Below are positions 23,119 to 35,658 of a stretch of DNA of 64,000 nt, piece after piece; positions within the stretch are counted from its first letter, which is position 1, and every line of letters starts with the position of its first letter. Made by a program: the position numbers and the translations under genes. The notes beneath the pieces were generated by a model. The model ran no database searches. It was not told where the DNA came from and saw nothing but the letters and a program-made list of their open reading frames with translations. The stretch is from Anisodus tanguticus (lineage: Eukaryota > Streptophyta > Magnoliopsida > Solanales > Solanaceae), in NCBI GenBank assembly GCA_034509755.1, contig CM067552.1:12495001-12559000 (forward strand), in the 5' to 3' direction.

Positions 23119-24188
23119 TTACATCAACACACAACCCAACCCAATCCTCAAAACATCATAATATATGGTAAAGTCCTTTTCCTCCACTGGAAGGGATAAA
23201 ATCAAGGTTGTGGTAAAAAATGACAAAAGCTTTTGGAAGCTCTCCTCACACCCATCCGACCACCGGAAAGGCACCTCCTTCTGAGTCAAACACATCAAAT
23301 GATAAGCAATAGAAGAGAAATCCTTGACAAACCGACGATAGTAGCTAGCCAGACCAATGAAGCTCCGAATCTTTGTTACTGAAGTAGGTCTAGGCCAGTC
23401 GCTGACTGCCTCCATCTTCCTCGGATCGAGCATAATACCCTTCTTAGACACCATATATCCCATGAATTCCACAGAACTGAGCCAGAACTCACACTTTGAG
23501 AATTTAGCATACAACTTCTTTTCTTTCAATATCCCAAGAACTACCCTCAAATGCTTCTCGTGGTCCTCCCGACTCTTCGAATGCATCAAGATGTCATCAA
23601 TGAAGACAATCACAAACGTATCCAAATAATACTTGAATAGTCCATTCATTAAATCTATTAACGCTTCAGTGGCATTGGTTAGACCAAATGACATCACCAA
23701 GAACTCATAATGACCATAGCGAGTCCGAAAAGCCATCTTGGGAACATTCGCAGCCCGAATATTCAAATAATGATACTCGGACATCAAATCCATCTTTGAA
23801 AACACAGAAGCACCCTGAAGCTGGTCGAATAGATCATCATTACAAGGAATTAGATACTTGTTTCTAATGGTGACCTTGTTCAACTGTCTATAATCGATCA
23901 CATATGTATAATGTCATCCTTTTTCTTCATGAAAGCACCCCAATCAGACAAATTAGGTCGAATGAAAACCTTACTCAATAGATATTGAAACTTCTCCTTT
24001 AACTCTCTCAACTCTGTTAGAGCCATATGATATGGAGGAATAGAAATGGGTCAAGTACCCAGCTCTAGATCAATGTAGAAATCAATATCTCTATTTAGCG
24101 GCATACCCGATAAATTCGTCAGAAAGACCTCGACAAAGTCACTAACTACTGAAACTGACTTGAGGGAAGGAGTCCCCACATGCGTATC
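23119..24188 (-). pseudogene. Ty3-gypsy (element C) reverse transcriptase, truncated
   Basis: A 260-codon open frame (23901-23119) holds the RT core. Landmarks are MIDYRQLNKVT, FSKMDL, FRTRYGHYEFLVMSFGL, the FIDDIL active site (about 23600), KCEFW and SFIGLASYYRRF. The start of RNase H (DFTIYYDVLRIGLGCVLM) follows, then the element stops dead at 23119. The N-terminal RT part (24188-23902) is in other frames. RNase H, integrase and the 3' LTR are absent; hAT-associated sequence lies there instead. Confidence 0.85.
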
Positions 24189-24588
24189 CTAAATATGAGC
24201 TAGGTACGCTAAATAACCTTTATCTACTAACTTCCTAGCCTGAATGAAAGAAATGATTTTCTTAGGAGCAGGGCTGGGAGCGCCGCTCCACTCTAATCTC
24301 GAAAGACCAGGCATTACTAGAGTGACTATCTTGGTATGATAGTCAATAATTGCGTGGTATGATGATAACCAATATATTCCCAAGATAATATAAAAATCAA
24401 CCATGTCTAATATGACCAAGTCTACCCAGGTATCATAACCCATAAAAGTAACCACACAAAGCCGATAGACTCAATCTACAACCACAGAATCACCAACTGT
24501 GTAAACATACGAATAGGGGTATCAAGCATATCACACCACATATCAAAATCAATAGAAAAGTAGGTAGACACATTGGGGAAATTAGACC
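24189..24588 (-). pseudogene. Ty3-gypsy (element C) protease
   Basis: On the minus strand a protease active-site-like FDLGS lies near 24590. It is followed by stops, then an 88-codon open stretch (24455-24189) with FMGYDTWVDLVILDM, YWLSSYHAIIDYHTK and PGLSRLEW. The expected active-site motif in relatives of this group is D-P/S-G-S, so the Leu is unusual. The frame ends within YLAYLAHI, the linker before RT. Confidence 0.75.
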
Positions 24589-26150
24589 CTAAATCAAATA
24601 GCACTGAAGCAGACCAATGACAGACTGAGATAATACCTGTGATACCCATATTTGATGCCTCAACCTCTGGCTTACTAGGTAAAACATAACAATGAGTGCG
24701 TCCTCCATCAGATTGAGTTCCCTGCTGGCCACCTTAGCCTGAATCAACCCTATCTCTACTCGCCTAAGATCCACCATAGCTAGTTTGATGGCCACCACAA
24801 CCTGACTAGAAACCCCTCTTCTAGACTGTCCGCCTCCCCTAGATGGCTGTGCTGGGGTCCTGGGTGTCTGGGATCCACCCGATCTAAGTCTGGGACACTC
24901 CATCTTAAAATGTCCAACCTCTCCACAAATGTAACAAGTCATGGCCCCTGAGGGCATTGAATAGAGATAAAAGAACCTGAGTGACCACCACGATTAGAAT
25001 ACCGAGGCTAAGTACCTCTAGAAGACTGGCCCCCACTATACCCGCTCTGCCCTATAGAAGCACCATTTGTAATTTGGAGGGCTGCCCAAATTGAGCGACT
25101 AGACTGTGAATGCTGGAATATACATTGTTGTGTATACCCACGAGAAGTAGACCCACTATACTATCCATATCATCGTATCCTCTTATCGAACTCATGTCTG
25201 GGCAGCTTGCCCCTAATAGACTTAACCATCCTAGTATGCTCAGCCACTGCCTCGAAAGAAGGCCAGTGGCTACCAACTATAACGTAGCCAACTGAAGGGG
25301 AATACTTAACCCTCTCACAAAACATATGACTCTTTTTGCCTTTGTAGGTAGAAACAGTGATGCATAGCACGATAAGGCATGGAAGTGAGTCTCATAATCA
25401 GCAATTGTCGAACCCCTTTGCTCAATCTTTTGGAACTCATCATGCTTGCTCAGACGCAAGCTAATGGGCGGCATACTTTTATTGAAAGATCCGATAAAAC
25501 CTAACCCAATTCAATGGAGGCAACCCCGCTGGTTGACAATCAATATAAGCCCTCCACTATTGCTTCACATCACCCATAAGTTGAAGAGTAATGAAACAGA
25601 CCCCGTGCGACTCGATGATACCCAAGGTATGCAGTCTCTCATGTCAAGTAACAATAAACTCATATGCATTCTCCTTGGGTTATCCAAAGAATACAGGAGG
25701 CTTATTGAAAAAGCACTCCCATATCTTCCGCTCATCGCGGGTCATAGCAGTCTCTACAATCGGCCATGGACCAAACTCGGGTGCCAGAATCTCATCAATA
25801 TAGATGCCGGCATAACAACTAGTTGAACCCTTAGAGTATGAAACTCGAGAATCTGTCCCTCTTCTACTCTAGTGTGTGACCCACCCTAAGTAGTCGGATG
25901 CATGCCCGCCTGGGAAACACCGTCAAGCACACTCAACAACCTGACCAAAGTGTCTTGTAGAAATGGAGTAACTATGAATCCGGCTGATCCTGGGTTGGCC
26001 CCATCTCCTCATCAAACAGCTCATCTTGATGCTTAATGTATGGCTTGGGGGATGCAGATCTAGCACAAGCCTTACCGGCTCCCGGTGCTCCACCCCTCGC
26101 TGGTGTAGCTCCTTAGGCTCTACCTCGGCCCCTACTACGACTATTACCAT
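24589..26150 (-). pseudogene. Ty3-gypsy (element C) gag with zinc knuckle
   Basis: The C-terminal part (24957-24589) has an intact CX2CX4HX4C knuckle, CYICGEVGHFKMEC, which binds RNA in Gag proteins. Upstream, fragments such as GSTIADYETHFHALS and ERVKYSP (25474-25170) show the capsid region in shifted frames. The N-terminus near 26150-25900 is Pro/Gly/Glu rich. There are several frameshifts and stops. Confidence 0.75.
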
Positions 26151-26393
26151 GACCGTGCACTGTAGGTGCAGGTGCCTCCTCTTTCGCTCTATGGGTACAA
26201 GTCCTCACCATATGTGAGAGAATAGGATACAAAGGTCAGATGCCAATTTGATGAACCTCAGAACGAAAGAAATGAAGAAAGTGAAGTTTTTTCAATGTCC
26301 TATAGCCTCTTGAAGATAAGTACGAATGTCTCTGCATTGATCACAAGACTCTACTAGACATTTCTCTTGTATTTAAGACCATTAAACCTAAAT

Positions 26394-26405
26394 CATTGAT
26401 ACCAA
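26394..26405 (-). other. Primer-binding site of gypsy C
   Basis: On the minus strand TTGGTATCAATG lies four bases inside the LTR end. The TGGTATCA part matches the initiator-tRNA-Met-type site used by this element group. The remainder has drifted. Confidence 0.65.
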
Positions 26406-26408
26406 CTT

Positions 26409-28795
26409 TGTCACGACCCCTTTTAGAAATTGTGGTGGCACTTACACTTTTCCCACCGGTAAGCGAAGCACTTCCAATTATCCAACACAAGATAAAATAA
26501 GAAACAAGAAATAACAATACTTAGTAAATCTGTCTGATCAAAATAAAATATGCGGAAATATCAGTCTGAGAATCATAAGTACAACCCCAAGAATCTAATC
26601 AACAATACAAGAGCTCTAAACTGAGTACAAGTCTGAAATAAAGATAACATAAGCTAAATGTAGAAATTATCTAAACATGTCTCCCGAATAGTAAAAGACA
26701 AGAATAAAGATAGGAGCATCCAGGGCAATGATGGAAGGAAGCATCCTCACCGTGAACACTGGAAGTCTACTGGCTCAGACTCAGCCATGAAGTCCTGAAC
26801 TAGTGGAATGCGTCGTGTCTGCATAAAAAAATAATGCATCAAGTGTAGTATGAGTACACAACGTACTCCCATAGGCATCATAGGCCGAAAACGACAGAAG
26901 ATACACAATTGGAGATAAATATCAAGTTGACACCAAATAATCATATACTAACTAGTTCAAAAATCTAAATAAGTAACATTGTCCACACAATAGTTCACTG
27001 AATCAACAAGTCACTTTGTTCATATAAGGTTTAATAATCATGCAAGTTACTCCAATTTTAGAAGAGTTCAATGACAACGTCTTAAGTATCAAATGATCAA
27101 TAAACAACCCATCTTAATATAAGAATTTAACCAAGTTATCAATAACCAACCCAATACTTAAACTATAAACATATAACCAATGAAGTAATGTACATATGAT
27201 ATGTATGCAATGCATATACCAGGTACCTTTCATCTCCAGTATACAAACGTTCAAATTTTATGAACTGCATACCCATGGGGGACCCGCGAAGTCCATATAC
27301 TCCTTTACATTTAATACTAATTACGTACGTCTATCAGAGTCTAATAAGAACAAATCGTAACCTACCTCAAGGCCTAGTAGGCTCCACGAACAATTAACCC
27401 TTAGCGATAGCCTTGCCCTTCTGGAGCCCCTCATGATAGTCGTAGTCTAACACGCATAGATTATACATTAATATTAAGCTATTACACAATACAAGGACTT
27501 AGTCCTTCAAATATACCTAAGATCTCCAAAACCAACCACGAGCCCATGGTGTTAAAATCTGAACTTTACTACTCAAATAGCATAAACATGTACTAGGTAA
27601 TCATATCCCTAAGTTAATTAGAAACGTAAGCTCAATTGGACCTTTAATTGAATGATTTAGGAAAAGCCCTAATTTACAAACCCTAGGTTTTCCCCCAAAT
27701 TGAAAAGAGTTTCCATATTCAAATCAAATGCTGTAACATGATCATCTAACGTAATTCAATACTTATTCACTATATCAAGGTAGACTATTCATATTACACC
27801 CTCAAAAGGATGGTTCATCCTCTCTTATTCTAACATGGAAACTAGAGCTCATTATCCCCAATTCATAATATATACCAAGATTAGAGACCTTAAAATATTA
27901 AATAAAATCACAAAGGGTGAATTTTTTTACCTCTAATGAAGAACTTAGCCTAAATCTTAATAGTTTCCCCTTAGGCAGCTCTAGAATTGAGAATGAGATA
28001 TTTTGGGAAATTGGAATGATTTAGGGCATTTAAGAGACTTCATGATACATTGATTCTGCTCCTGCGAAATCAACTACACAGGTGCGATCTCGCTCCATTG
28101 GAAAAGAAGCTGCCTGAGGTCCAGTCACTTGACACCTCACCTTAGCGCATAAGTGGAATAATATCTGAAAAGGTGTCTTCGCCTTTATGAAGAAATATTT
28201 GCAGGGGCGGGAACTCAACAATTTCTCTGAATTCGAGTCTGTGAGCCAACCTCTGCAGAGGCAGACACGGAAGTCCTACCACTGGTGCAAACACCAGCAA
28301 CTATAGAATAACCCAAAACTCTCACAAAATAACCAAAACACTTCCGAGACCCCCCGGACACAAATCAGACATGTTTCCCTAAGTTAAAAAGTGCTACAAA
28401 CTCGCTTGCGCCCTCGGTTTTCTCATACAACCGAGCTAAGATATACTTTTCTAAAGAATTTCCCAAAAAAACCAAATATCACAATTTTACAAATAAGTCC
28501 ACAAGGTACATCTAATTGCCTCGGGAAGCGAAATGATGACTCATCTAAGTCATAAATGACCCTCCAAAACTATGGGAAGCAAGAACCCGAAAACAAACCC
28601 ATATACTCGAAACTCAACTTTGAGTCAAACTAATCAACTCTAAGATTTTAAATTTGGGGTTTTTTTCTAAAACTCATGTAAATAAACCTCGAGATTCATC
28701 CCACCATCTCCGCATATCACAAACCTTACATAGAGTCTACAAGAAGGGTAAAATATTCAAATAAGGGTTTTGGCCTAAAACAACCAGATGTGTCA
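26409..28795 (-). repeat. 5' LTR of gypsy element C
   Basis: The LTR ends GGTCGTGACA on the minus strand (26409) next to the primer site. It runs right through a cccatgggggac block (27273-27284), the C family's version of the block shared with LTRs A and B. It includes a region of GC words (28030-28280). The start is lost: near 28795 the sequence reads TGGTTGTTTTAGGCC without the TG. There it meets LTR B1. Confidence 0.75.
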
Positions 28796-28799
28796 TTGC

Positions 28800-31192
28800 A
28801 GTTAAGATGCATCTTTGGTTTGTATCCGGGAAGTCCCGAATGAGTCTCATGTTGTTGGAATGAAATTATGAAGAATTAGATTTTTTTGGTTCAGTGGTTC
28901 TAGTTTCCTTCTATGAGTTCTCATAGAAGGCCCACATTCACAAAGCTTTGATAGACGGAAGGGTCGCGATCGCGAGAATGGGGTCACATTCGTATAGAGT
29001 AGAGAGGATCTAGGTCGATATGGGCTGACTCATCGCATTCATGATAAGCATGTATTGTTCACGATGGGTTGACCGAGTCAGTCCCACGTTCACGAAGAAG
29101 CTTTTAGATCTGGATAGAATTAAAGACCCATTTTGAACTTATACCCTCATTATTATATTTTGAGCTCTAAACTTTGGTTTAAGCACATTTTAAAGAGAAA
29201 TTGCAAGGTTCATCAAGTGGATAAGTTTCTAACTTCTGTTTTACCTTTATATCATTAATTAGTAGAGATTTCCATGTTAGATTTCATGATTGAGATTGAG
29301 AATTTAGGGGCAATAAACACTAGGCCTGAATGTAGAGATTTCTTCAATTGAGCATGAGATTGAGGTTAGATTTTGATGATTTTCTATATCTAGGCTCCAA
29401 AGTGTATGGGCAAAATAATTTCAGAATAAATTTCCCATTTTGCCCTTCGAGGCTTTGGATCTTATTTTTGGGTGACTTTTTTGGTCTGAAAGATTCATTT
29501 AGCAATATCAGTAATTGAGGTTAGATTTTGATGATTTTTGATATCTAGGCTCCCTAGAGAATGGGTAAAATGATTTTGGAATAAATTTTTTATTTTGTCC
29601 TTCGAGGCTCAGGATCCTATTTTTGGGTGACTTTTTGGGTCAGAAAGCTCTATATAGCAATATGGGTAACGTTAGAATCTTGTGTTGATGTACTTCCTAT
29701 ATTTGAAAAAATTGGCACTGTTCGGAGGCGTCGTGAAAAGGCAAAGCTTTATTGTGATTTTCGGGATTCTAATTCTAGGAAAATTGAGATCTTGTACCTT
29801 ATTTTAAGCATTATGGTTGGTCTAATGAACTAATTAGGAAGCGATAACAAGGATAATAAGAGGTTCTCGATACTTGTGAGGTGATGAGCACTTGTATCGG
29901 GTATCGGTAACATGTTATGGATACTTGTGCCATAAATTGAATAATGAATGCCATGCTTTTGGCACTAGCTATTGGGTTATGAATCCCATACTTTGTCCAT
30001 AATTATTATTTTCATGTGTTATCTCTAATTGTGTGTTTCCATCACTCCTACATGCTCGTTTAAAAGTGAAAAGAAGCTAAAGGTCGAGTCTTTATTGTGA
30101 ATTAGCTAAAGATCGGATCTTTATGACTCATATTGATTAAAGATTAAATCTTTATTGCATATCCTTGCTTCTTATTGTTATGCATGTCATATTCATGCTT
30201 CATATGACATCTCATGCATACACATTTGCTGATACATATGTGGGTCTGAGGAAAATAATTTCGGATGGAGTAATGCGATTATGAGTCGATTGGCTAGAGA
30301 CAAGTATTGTGAGCCTACATTTGGATAAGTGATGTGATTGAGAGCCTATGATTGGCTATGAAATATGAAGGTAAATGATTTTCGGTGGTAAATGGACCTC
30401 GCAAGTCCCCCATGGGTCATGATTCATAGAATTTGAATGTGTATGCCCGGTGATGAGAAATAAAGGCCTTGCATTGCATTTTCATTTGTATCTAATATCA
30501 TTTATTTATATTTTGTTGATTAATGACTAAACTATTGTCTGGAACTCTTTGACTTAGTTGTGAATACTTGACTTGGCTTGAGGGATTATATGCTATAACT
30601 TAGGCTTGGACTCCTGATATGAGTGTACTTACAAATTTGGTTATTATAATGAATCATTGGCAGTTGGTGTTGTAGTAGTAATCAGAAGGCCAACCCCCGT
30701 CTCCATTTAAGATAGGGTCGATCGATGATACTGCTCAATACACATTGTTTTCCGTACTCATGTTACACTTGCTGCACCCTTTTGTATGCAAGTTTATTCC
30801 CTAGTACTAGTGAGGCACACGATCACTCTTCCTATTGAGGAGCTGCTCTCGGATGATTCGGGGTAATCCACTAGAGAGATTCAAGTCACCAGATCTTCCC
30901 CTTTATCATTTACTTTCTGTCCTTTTCATTCAGATAATTTATGTACTTCCGGGATATAATTCTAGACTTGTATTAATATTTAACTAGTCCTTGTACATGT
31001 GACACCCGGTTTTGGAGATTTTATATTTTCTTACTTGGTCATCTTTGGGATTTTATTAAAGACTTAAAGTTTGTTTATTTATTACTATTCCGCACGTATT
31101 TTCTTTATTTATTTATGGTGTTTTGGGTAATGGTTGGATTACCGACTCGTGCGAGTTCGTACCATCATTACCTTCAATTTTGGATCTTGACA
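28800..31192 (+). repeat. LTR B1 (5' LTR of gypsy B complex), left end truncated
   Basis: It is collinear with 36270-38440 and 44426-46616 from gcatctttggtttgtatccggg onward. It ends in atcttgaca at 31192, next to a primer site. The first 620 bp or so of the LTR (compare 35659-36270) are missing at the junction with LTR C. It holds CG words (28965-29100) and the cccccatgggtcatga block (30407-30422). Confidence 0.85.
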
Positions 31193-31195
31193 AAT

Positions 31196-31206
31196 TGGTA
31201 TCAGAG
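31196..31206 (+). other. Primer-binding site of gypsy B
   Basis: TGGTATCAGAG follows the LTR end by three bases. This is the standard initiator-tRNA-Met-type site of plant gypsy and copia elements. Confidence 0.85.
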
Positions 31207-31394
31207 TATTAGCTTCATCGGTCTCACAAGTACAAGAACAATATCTAGTAGAGTCTTGCGGATCAGTACATAGATATCTGTACTTGTCTTTAAGAGGCTG
31301 TGAGACATATAGGAAAATGCTAATCTTTTATTCCTTATCTTGCATACTTGCTTCTAATAGTTTCTAGAAATTTCTTTGTTTCATTCTCTCACAG

Positions 31395-32955
31395 ATGGTG
31401 AGGACTCATTTGACCGCTGTAGGATATCAAAAGCCCACACCGATACCCGTACCCACTGCCGATACTATTACTTAAGGGATAGGTAGGGGATGAGGTAGAG
31501 GTTGAGGTAGGGCTATAGCCCGAGTTGCTATGCCAGCTAGAGGCTGAGCACCAGTTGCTTCTCAAGGCCATTCTAGAGAGTTAAGTCCGTAACTAGAGGA
31601 GGTTTTAGAGGAAGAGCCAGTGCCATAAGAGAATATTAGACCTGCCCAAGCACCTGAGGGATTCATTGCTACACCTGTTCTTCAGGACACATTGGCTCGT
31701 ATTCTGAGTAACTTTAAGGGTTGGACACAGTTAGGAGCAATATCATTCTCTTTAGATGGTTCACAAACCAGAGTTAGGTGTCAGACTCATGATCAAGTAG
31801 TTGTAGGGTATAGGACCCTAGGGGTACAACCAGTTGTTGTGGCTTCTCAGTTTTAGGGTTATCCAGCTCAATGTGTTATTATCCGTCCAGTCATTCAGCC
31901 TATTATAACATTTGATGAGCAGAAGAGGTGGGATAATTTTGAGAAGATGAAGCCACTACAATATGATGGATATGATGATGATGATGCTTATGCATTCCTA
32001 GTGAGTTTCCATGAGAGGTTTCACAATCTAGGGTTGGTTGAGTCCAACGGGGTTGATTTCATAGTAATGTAGCTGGTAGGCCTTGTCAAGCAGTGGTGGA
32101 GGTGTTTCTTGGGACTAGGTCAACTACGTTACCTCCACTTACTTAGGTTGAGTTTTCCCGGGTATTTTAGAGAAGTGGGGTCCCCATAGCTTCGGAGATG
32201 AGAGACTAGAGAAATTTGATAAATTAGAGCAAGATGGGATGACCGTGTCTGAATATGAGATGAGGTTCCACTCTTTGTCTCACTATGCCTTGACTATTCT
32301 ACCAGATGAGACAGAGAGGATCACAAAGTTTATTAGTGGTTTATCTTATTCCCTTAATCTTGTATTGACTCATGTGGCATTTTCAGAAGGTACTTTTCAG
32401 GTGGTGATGGTTACTGCTACGAGCGTTGAGTGTATTAGGTGCCAGGAGTTTAGGGATAGGTAGGTCGAGGCCCCACAATTTAGGTAGTTATGATGGTACC
32501 TCATCTGGAGGTAGGAAGCAACAAGGTAAAGGGTATCACCCACAGTTCCGCAGGCCGATTCAGGTAGTTATGCAGACTTCGACTGATAGTTCTTCTGGTC
32601 ATGGGGTTTATAGTTTGGAACATGGTTCTCAGAGTTTTATTCCCAACCTAGAGGTCGAGGTGGTCATTTTAGCTATTCTAGCCCGTCTTAGCAGACTATG
32701 CCCCGTCATGGATTCTATGAGTGTGGTGACTTGGGATAATTTGTGAGGGACTGCCTCTGACTTAGACAGAGTGGTCAGCTCTCTGGTTCCCATTTGTTCT
32801 GGATCCAGAGCACTAGCATAGCCGGCTAGAAGCGTGGACAAAGTGACAGAGGTGGTTTTCGGTCTGGTAGGGGTTGTTCTCATTTGGGATGTGGTAGTAG
32901 TTGCAGAGGTTCTCAAGCAGAGGGTAGACATGCTCAATGCTCTGCATTCCCTAGT
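31395..32955 (+). pseudogene. Ty3-gypsy (element B, first copy) gag, broken
   Basis: The start ATG at 31395 follows a leader that matches the second copy at 38553. Recognisable pieces are a Met-Lys-Pro block (31946), DDAYAFL (31980), the 32239-32463 frame with VSEYEMRFHSLS and ITKFISGLSYSL, and a Gly/Ser/Gln-rich tail with a ruined knuckle near 32710 (FYECGDLG without its later residues). There are many stops and at least two frameshifts. Confidence 0.8.
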
Positions 32956-35658
32956 AAACCAGAGACAGAGGCTTCTGATGCTATCATCACATGTACTATT
33001 TTAGTCTGTCGTCGGCCAACTATATTATTATTTGATCCCAGTTTTACGTACTCTTATGTGTCTACTTATTTTGCTTCAAGTCTAGATATAGTGTATGCGT
33101 CTCTTGATTTCGCTGTTAGCATTTCTACTCCTATTTGGGCTTTCATAGTGGTGGATTAGGTGTGCCGATCATGTGGTGTGACTTTGATGGGGTATGAAAC
33201 TTGGGCTGATTTGATGATTTTAGACAAGGTAGACTTTGACATTAAATTGGCCATGAATTGGTTATCTCCTTATCATGCGATCTTGGACTGTCATTCCAAG
33301 ACAATTATGTTATCCATGCGAGAGATCCCTAGGTTAGAGTGGAAGGATGTTGTTAGTTACGTGCCGAAGAAAGTGATAACTTACCTTAAGTCTAGATGGA
33401 TGGTTGAGAAAGGTTATTTGGCTTAATTGGCATATATTTGCAGTACTAGTGTGGATAAGTAGTACCTGTGTTGATAGTTTTCTGAGGTGTTTCAGATGGA
33501 CTTCTCAGGTGTTCCTCTGGATCATGATATTGATTTATGTATTGATTTGAAACTGGGCAACAAGACCATCACTATTCATTTATATCGGATGACGCCAATG
33601 GAGTTGAAGGATATGTTGAGTAAATGGTTTTTAGGTCAAGTATTTTGCCTTGGGTGCTCCATCTTTATTTGTGAAGAAGAAGGTTGGGTCTTTGCGGATG
33701 TGTATTAACTATTAACAGTTGAACAAGGTCACTATCAAGAACAACTATCCCATTCCTTGCATTGATGACCTATTTGATCAACTTCAGAGTGCATCGGTAT
33801 TCTCAAAGATTAATTTGAGGTCCGCATATCACCAGTTGAAGATTAAGGCGAAGGTAATCCTTAAGACAACTTTCGGGACTTGTTATGGTCATTATGAGTT
33901 CTTGGTCATGTCTTTCGGGCTGATAATGTCCTAGCAACCTTCATGGATTTAATGAATGGTGTCTTTACACCTTATTTGGATTCTTTTGTGATTGTTTTCA
34001 TCGATGATATACTGATCTACTCCTGGGGTGAGGTAGAGCACGAGCAATATTTGGGTATCGTGCTTGCAATTTTGAAATAGAAAAAACGTTATGCTAAGTT
34101 TTTGAAATGTGAGTTTTGGATTAGTTATATGGCATTCTTGGTCCATGAGGTGACCAAGGATGGTATTGTAGTGGATCCTAAGAAGATTAAGGCGGTCCGT
34201 TATTGGGTTAGACCTACTTCAGTTACAGAGATTCAAAGTTTTATTGGCCTTACTAGTTACTATCAGTGTTTTGTGGAGGGGTTTTCATATATTGCATCTC
34301 CATTGACTAGATTGACTCGGAAGAATGTACCTTTTAAGTGGTCGGATGAATGTGAGGTGAGCTTCCAAAAGCTTAAGACTTTGTTGACTACCTCTGTGAT
34401 TATAACTCTTCCCCTGGAGGGAGATGGCTTACTGTCTATTGTGATGCTTCGCGGATTGGCCTTGGTTATGTGTTGATGCAAAAAGGAAAAGTTATAGCCT
34501 ATGCTTTGAGGTAATTTAAGATGCCCTAATCATGACTTGGAGTTGGAGGGGGTGGTGTTTTATTTGAGGATTTAAGGCATTACCTTTATGGTGTTCACCG
34601 ATCACAAGAGTCTTTAGCATATTTTTAATCAGAAGGATCTAAATTTGAGGCAGTGGAGGTGGTTAGAGATGCTTAAGGATTATGACATGTCGATTCTATA
34701 TCATCCGGCAAGGCCAATGTAGTGGCGGTTGCCTTGACTCGTAAGACAGTGAGTATGGGTAGCCTAAAATATTTACAGGTTGGGGAGCGACCTTTAGCTA
34801 TGGAGGTGCAGTCTTTGGAAAATACATTGGTGAGCCTAGCAAGGTTCTAGCTTGTGTGGAGGCTTGGTTGTGTGTTGACGAAGTAGGCTCACTTTGTACG
34901 GATTTAGACTATTTAAAATTCAAAGAAGTTAGCCAAAATCTACATCCGTGAGATAGTTCGATAATATGAAGTGCCTCTTTTTATCATCTCATATTGGGGC
35001 ACATAGTTTACATCCCACTTCTTGAGATCTATGGAGAAGAAGTGGGGTACTCGGGTGGAGCTTAGTACAACACTTCACCCTCATATGGATGGTCAATCCA
35101 AGCGGACTTTTTAGGTCCTTGAGGATATGTGGTTAATTTTTGTGGCCATTGGGATCAGTTCTTGCCTTTGACAGAGTTTTCTTACAATAACAATTATTAT
35201 TCTACCATTGGGATGGTATCGTTCGATGCTTTGTATGGTAGGAGGTATCATTCTCCGGTTGGTTGGTTTAATGCATTTGACGTTAGGCCTTGGGGTACAT
35301 ATCTGTTTCATGTTCCCTTGGACAAGGTTAAGTTAATATAGGAGAGGCTTCTCACATCTTAGAGTTGGCAAAAGAGTTACGCGAATTGGAAATTTGTGAT
35401 CTAGAGTTCATGTGATCGATATTTATTGATCAGAATGTGACTTGTGAAGAGGAGCCAGTTTCTATACTTGATAGGCAGATTAAGAAGTTGAGATCCAAAG
35501 AGATAGTTTCGGTGAAAGTTCAGTGGAGGCATCATCCGATTGAGAAGACCACCTAGGAGACTTAGATAGGCATACATACTAGATATCCTCAGCTTTTTGG
35601 AGATTCAGGTACTTCTCTTCTCTTTCATGTTTGAGGACAAACATATAGTGGTGGATGA
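32956..35658 (+). pseudogene. Ty3-gypsy (element B, first copy) protease, RT, RNase H, integrase, chromodomain tail
   Basis: Order seen: protease with LFDPSFTYSYVS (33028) and MGYETWADL; linker; RT (33719-34480) with NKVTIKNNYPIP, YGHYEFLVMSFGL, FIDDIL (about 34000) and SFIGLTSYYQ; the RNase H start near 34430. A poorly preserved integrase follows (34900-35345, with LTEFSYNNNY and ALYGRRYHSP). The tail near 35480-35600 has KKLRSKEIVSVKVQ and a decayed chromodomain end. The Gly of the protease active-site motif is changed. There are stops in each domain. No working product is possible. Confidence 0.8.

Noticed and set aside
25446..25826. 126-codon plus-strand frame
   Set aside because: It is the antisense of gypsy C gag, which is recognised on the minus strand by its zinc knuckle and capsid blocks.
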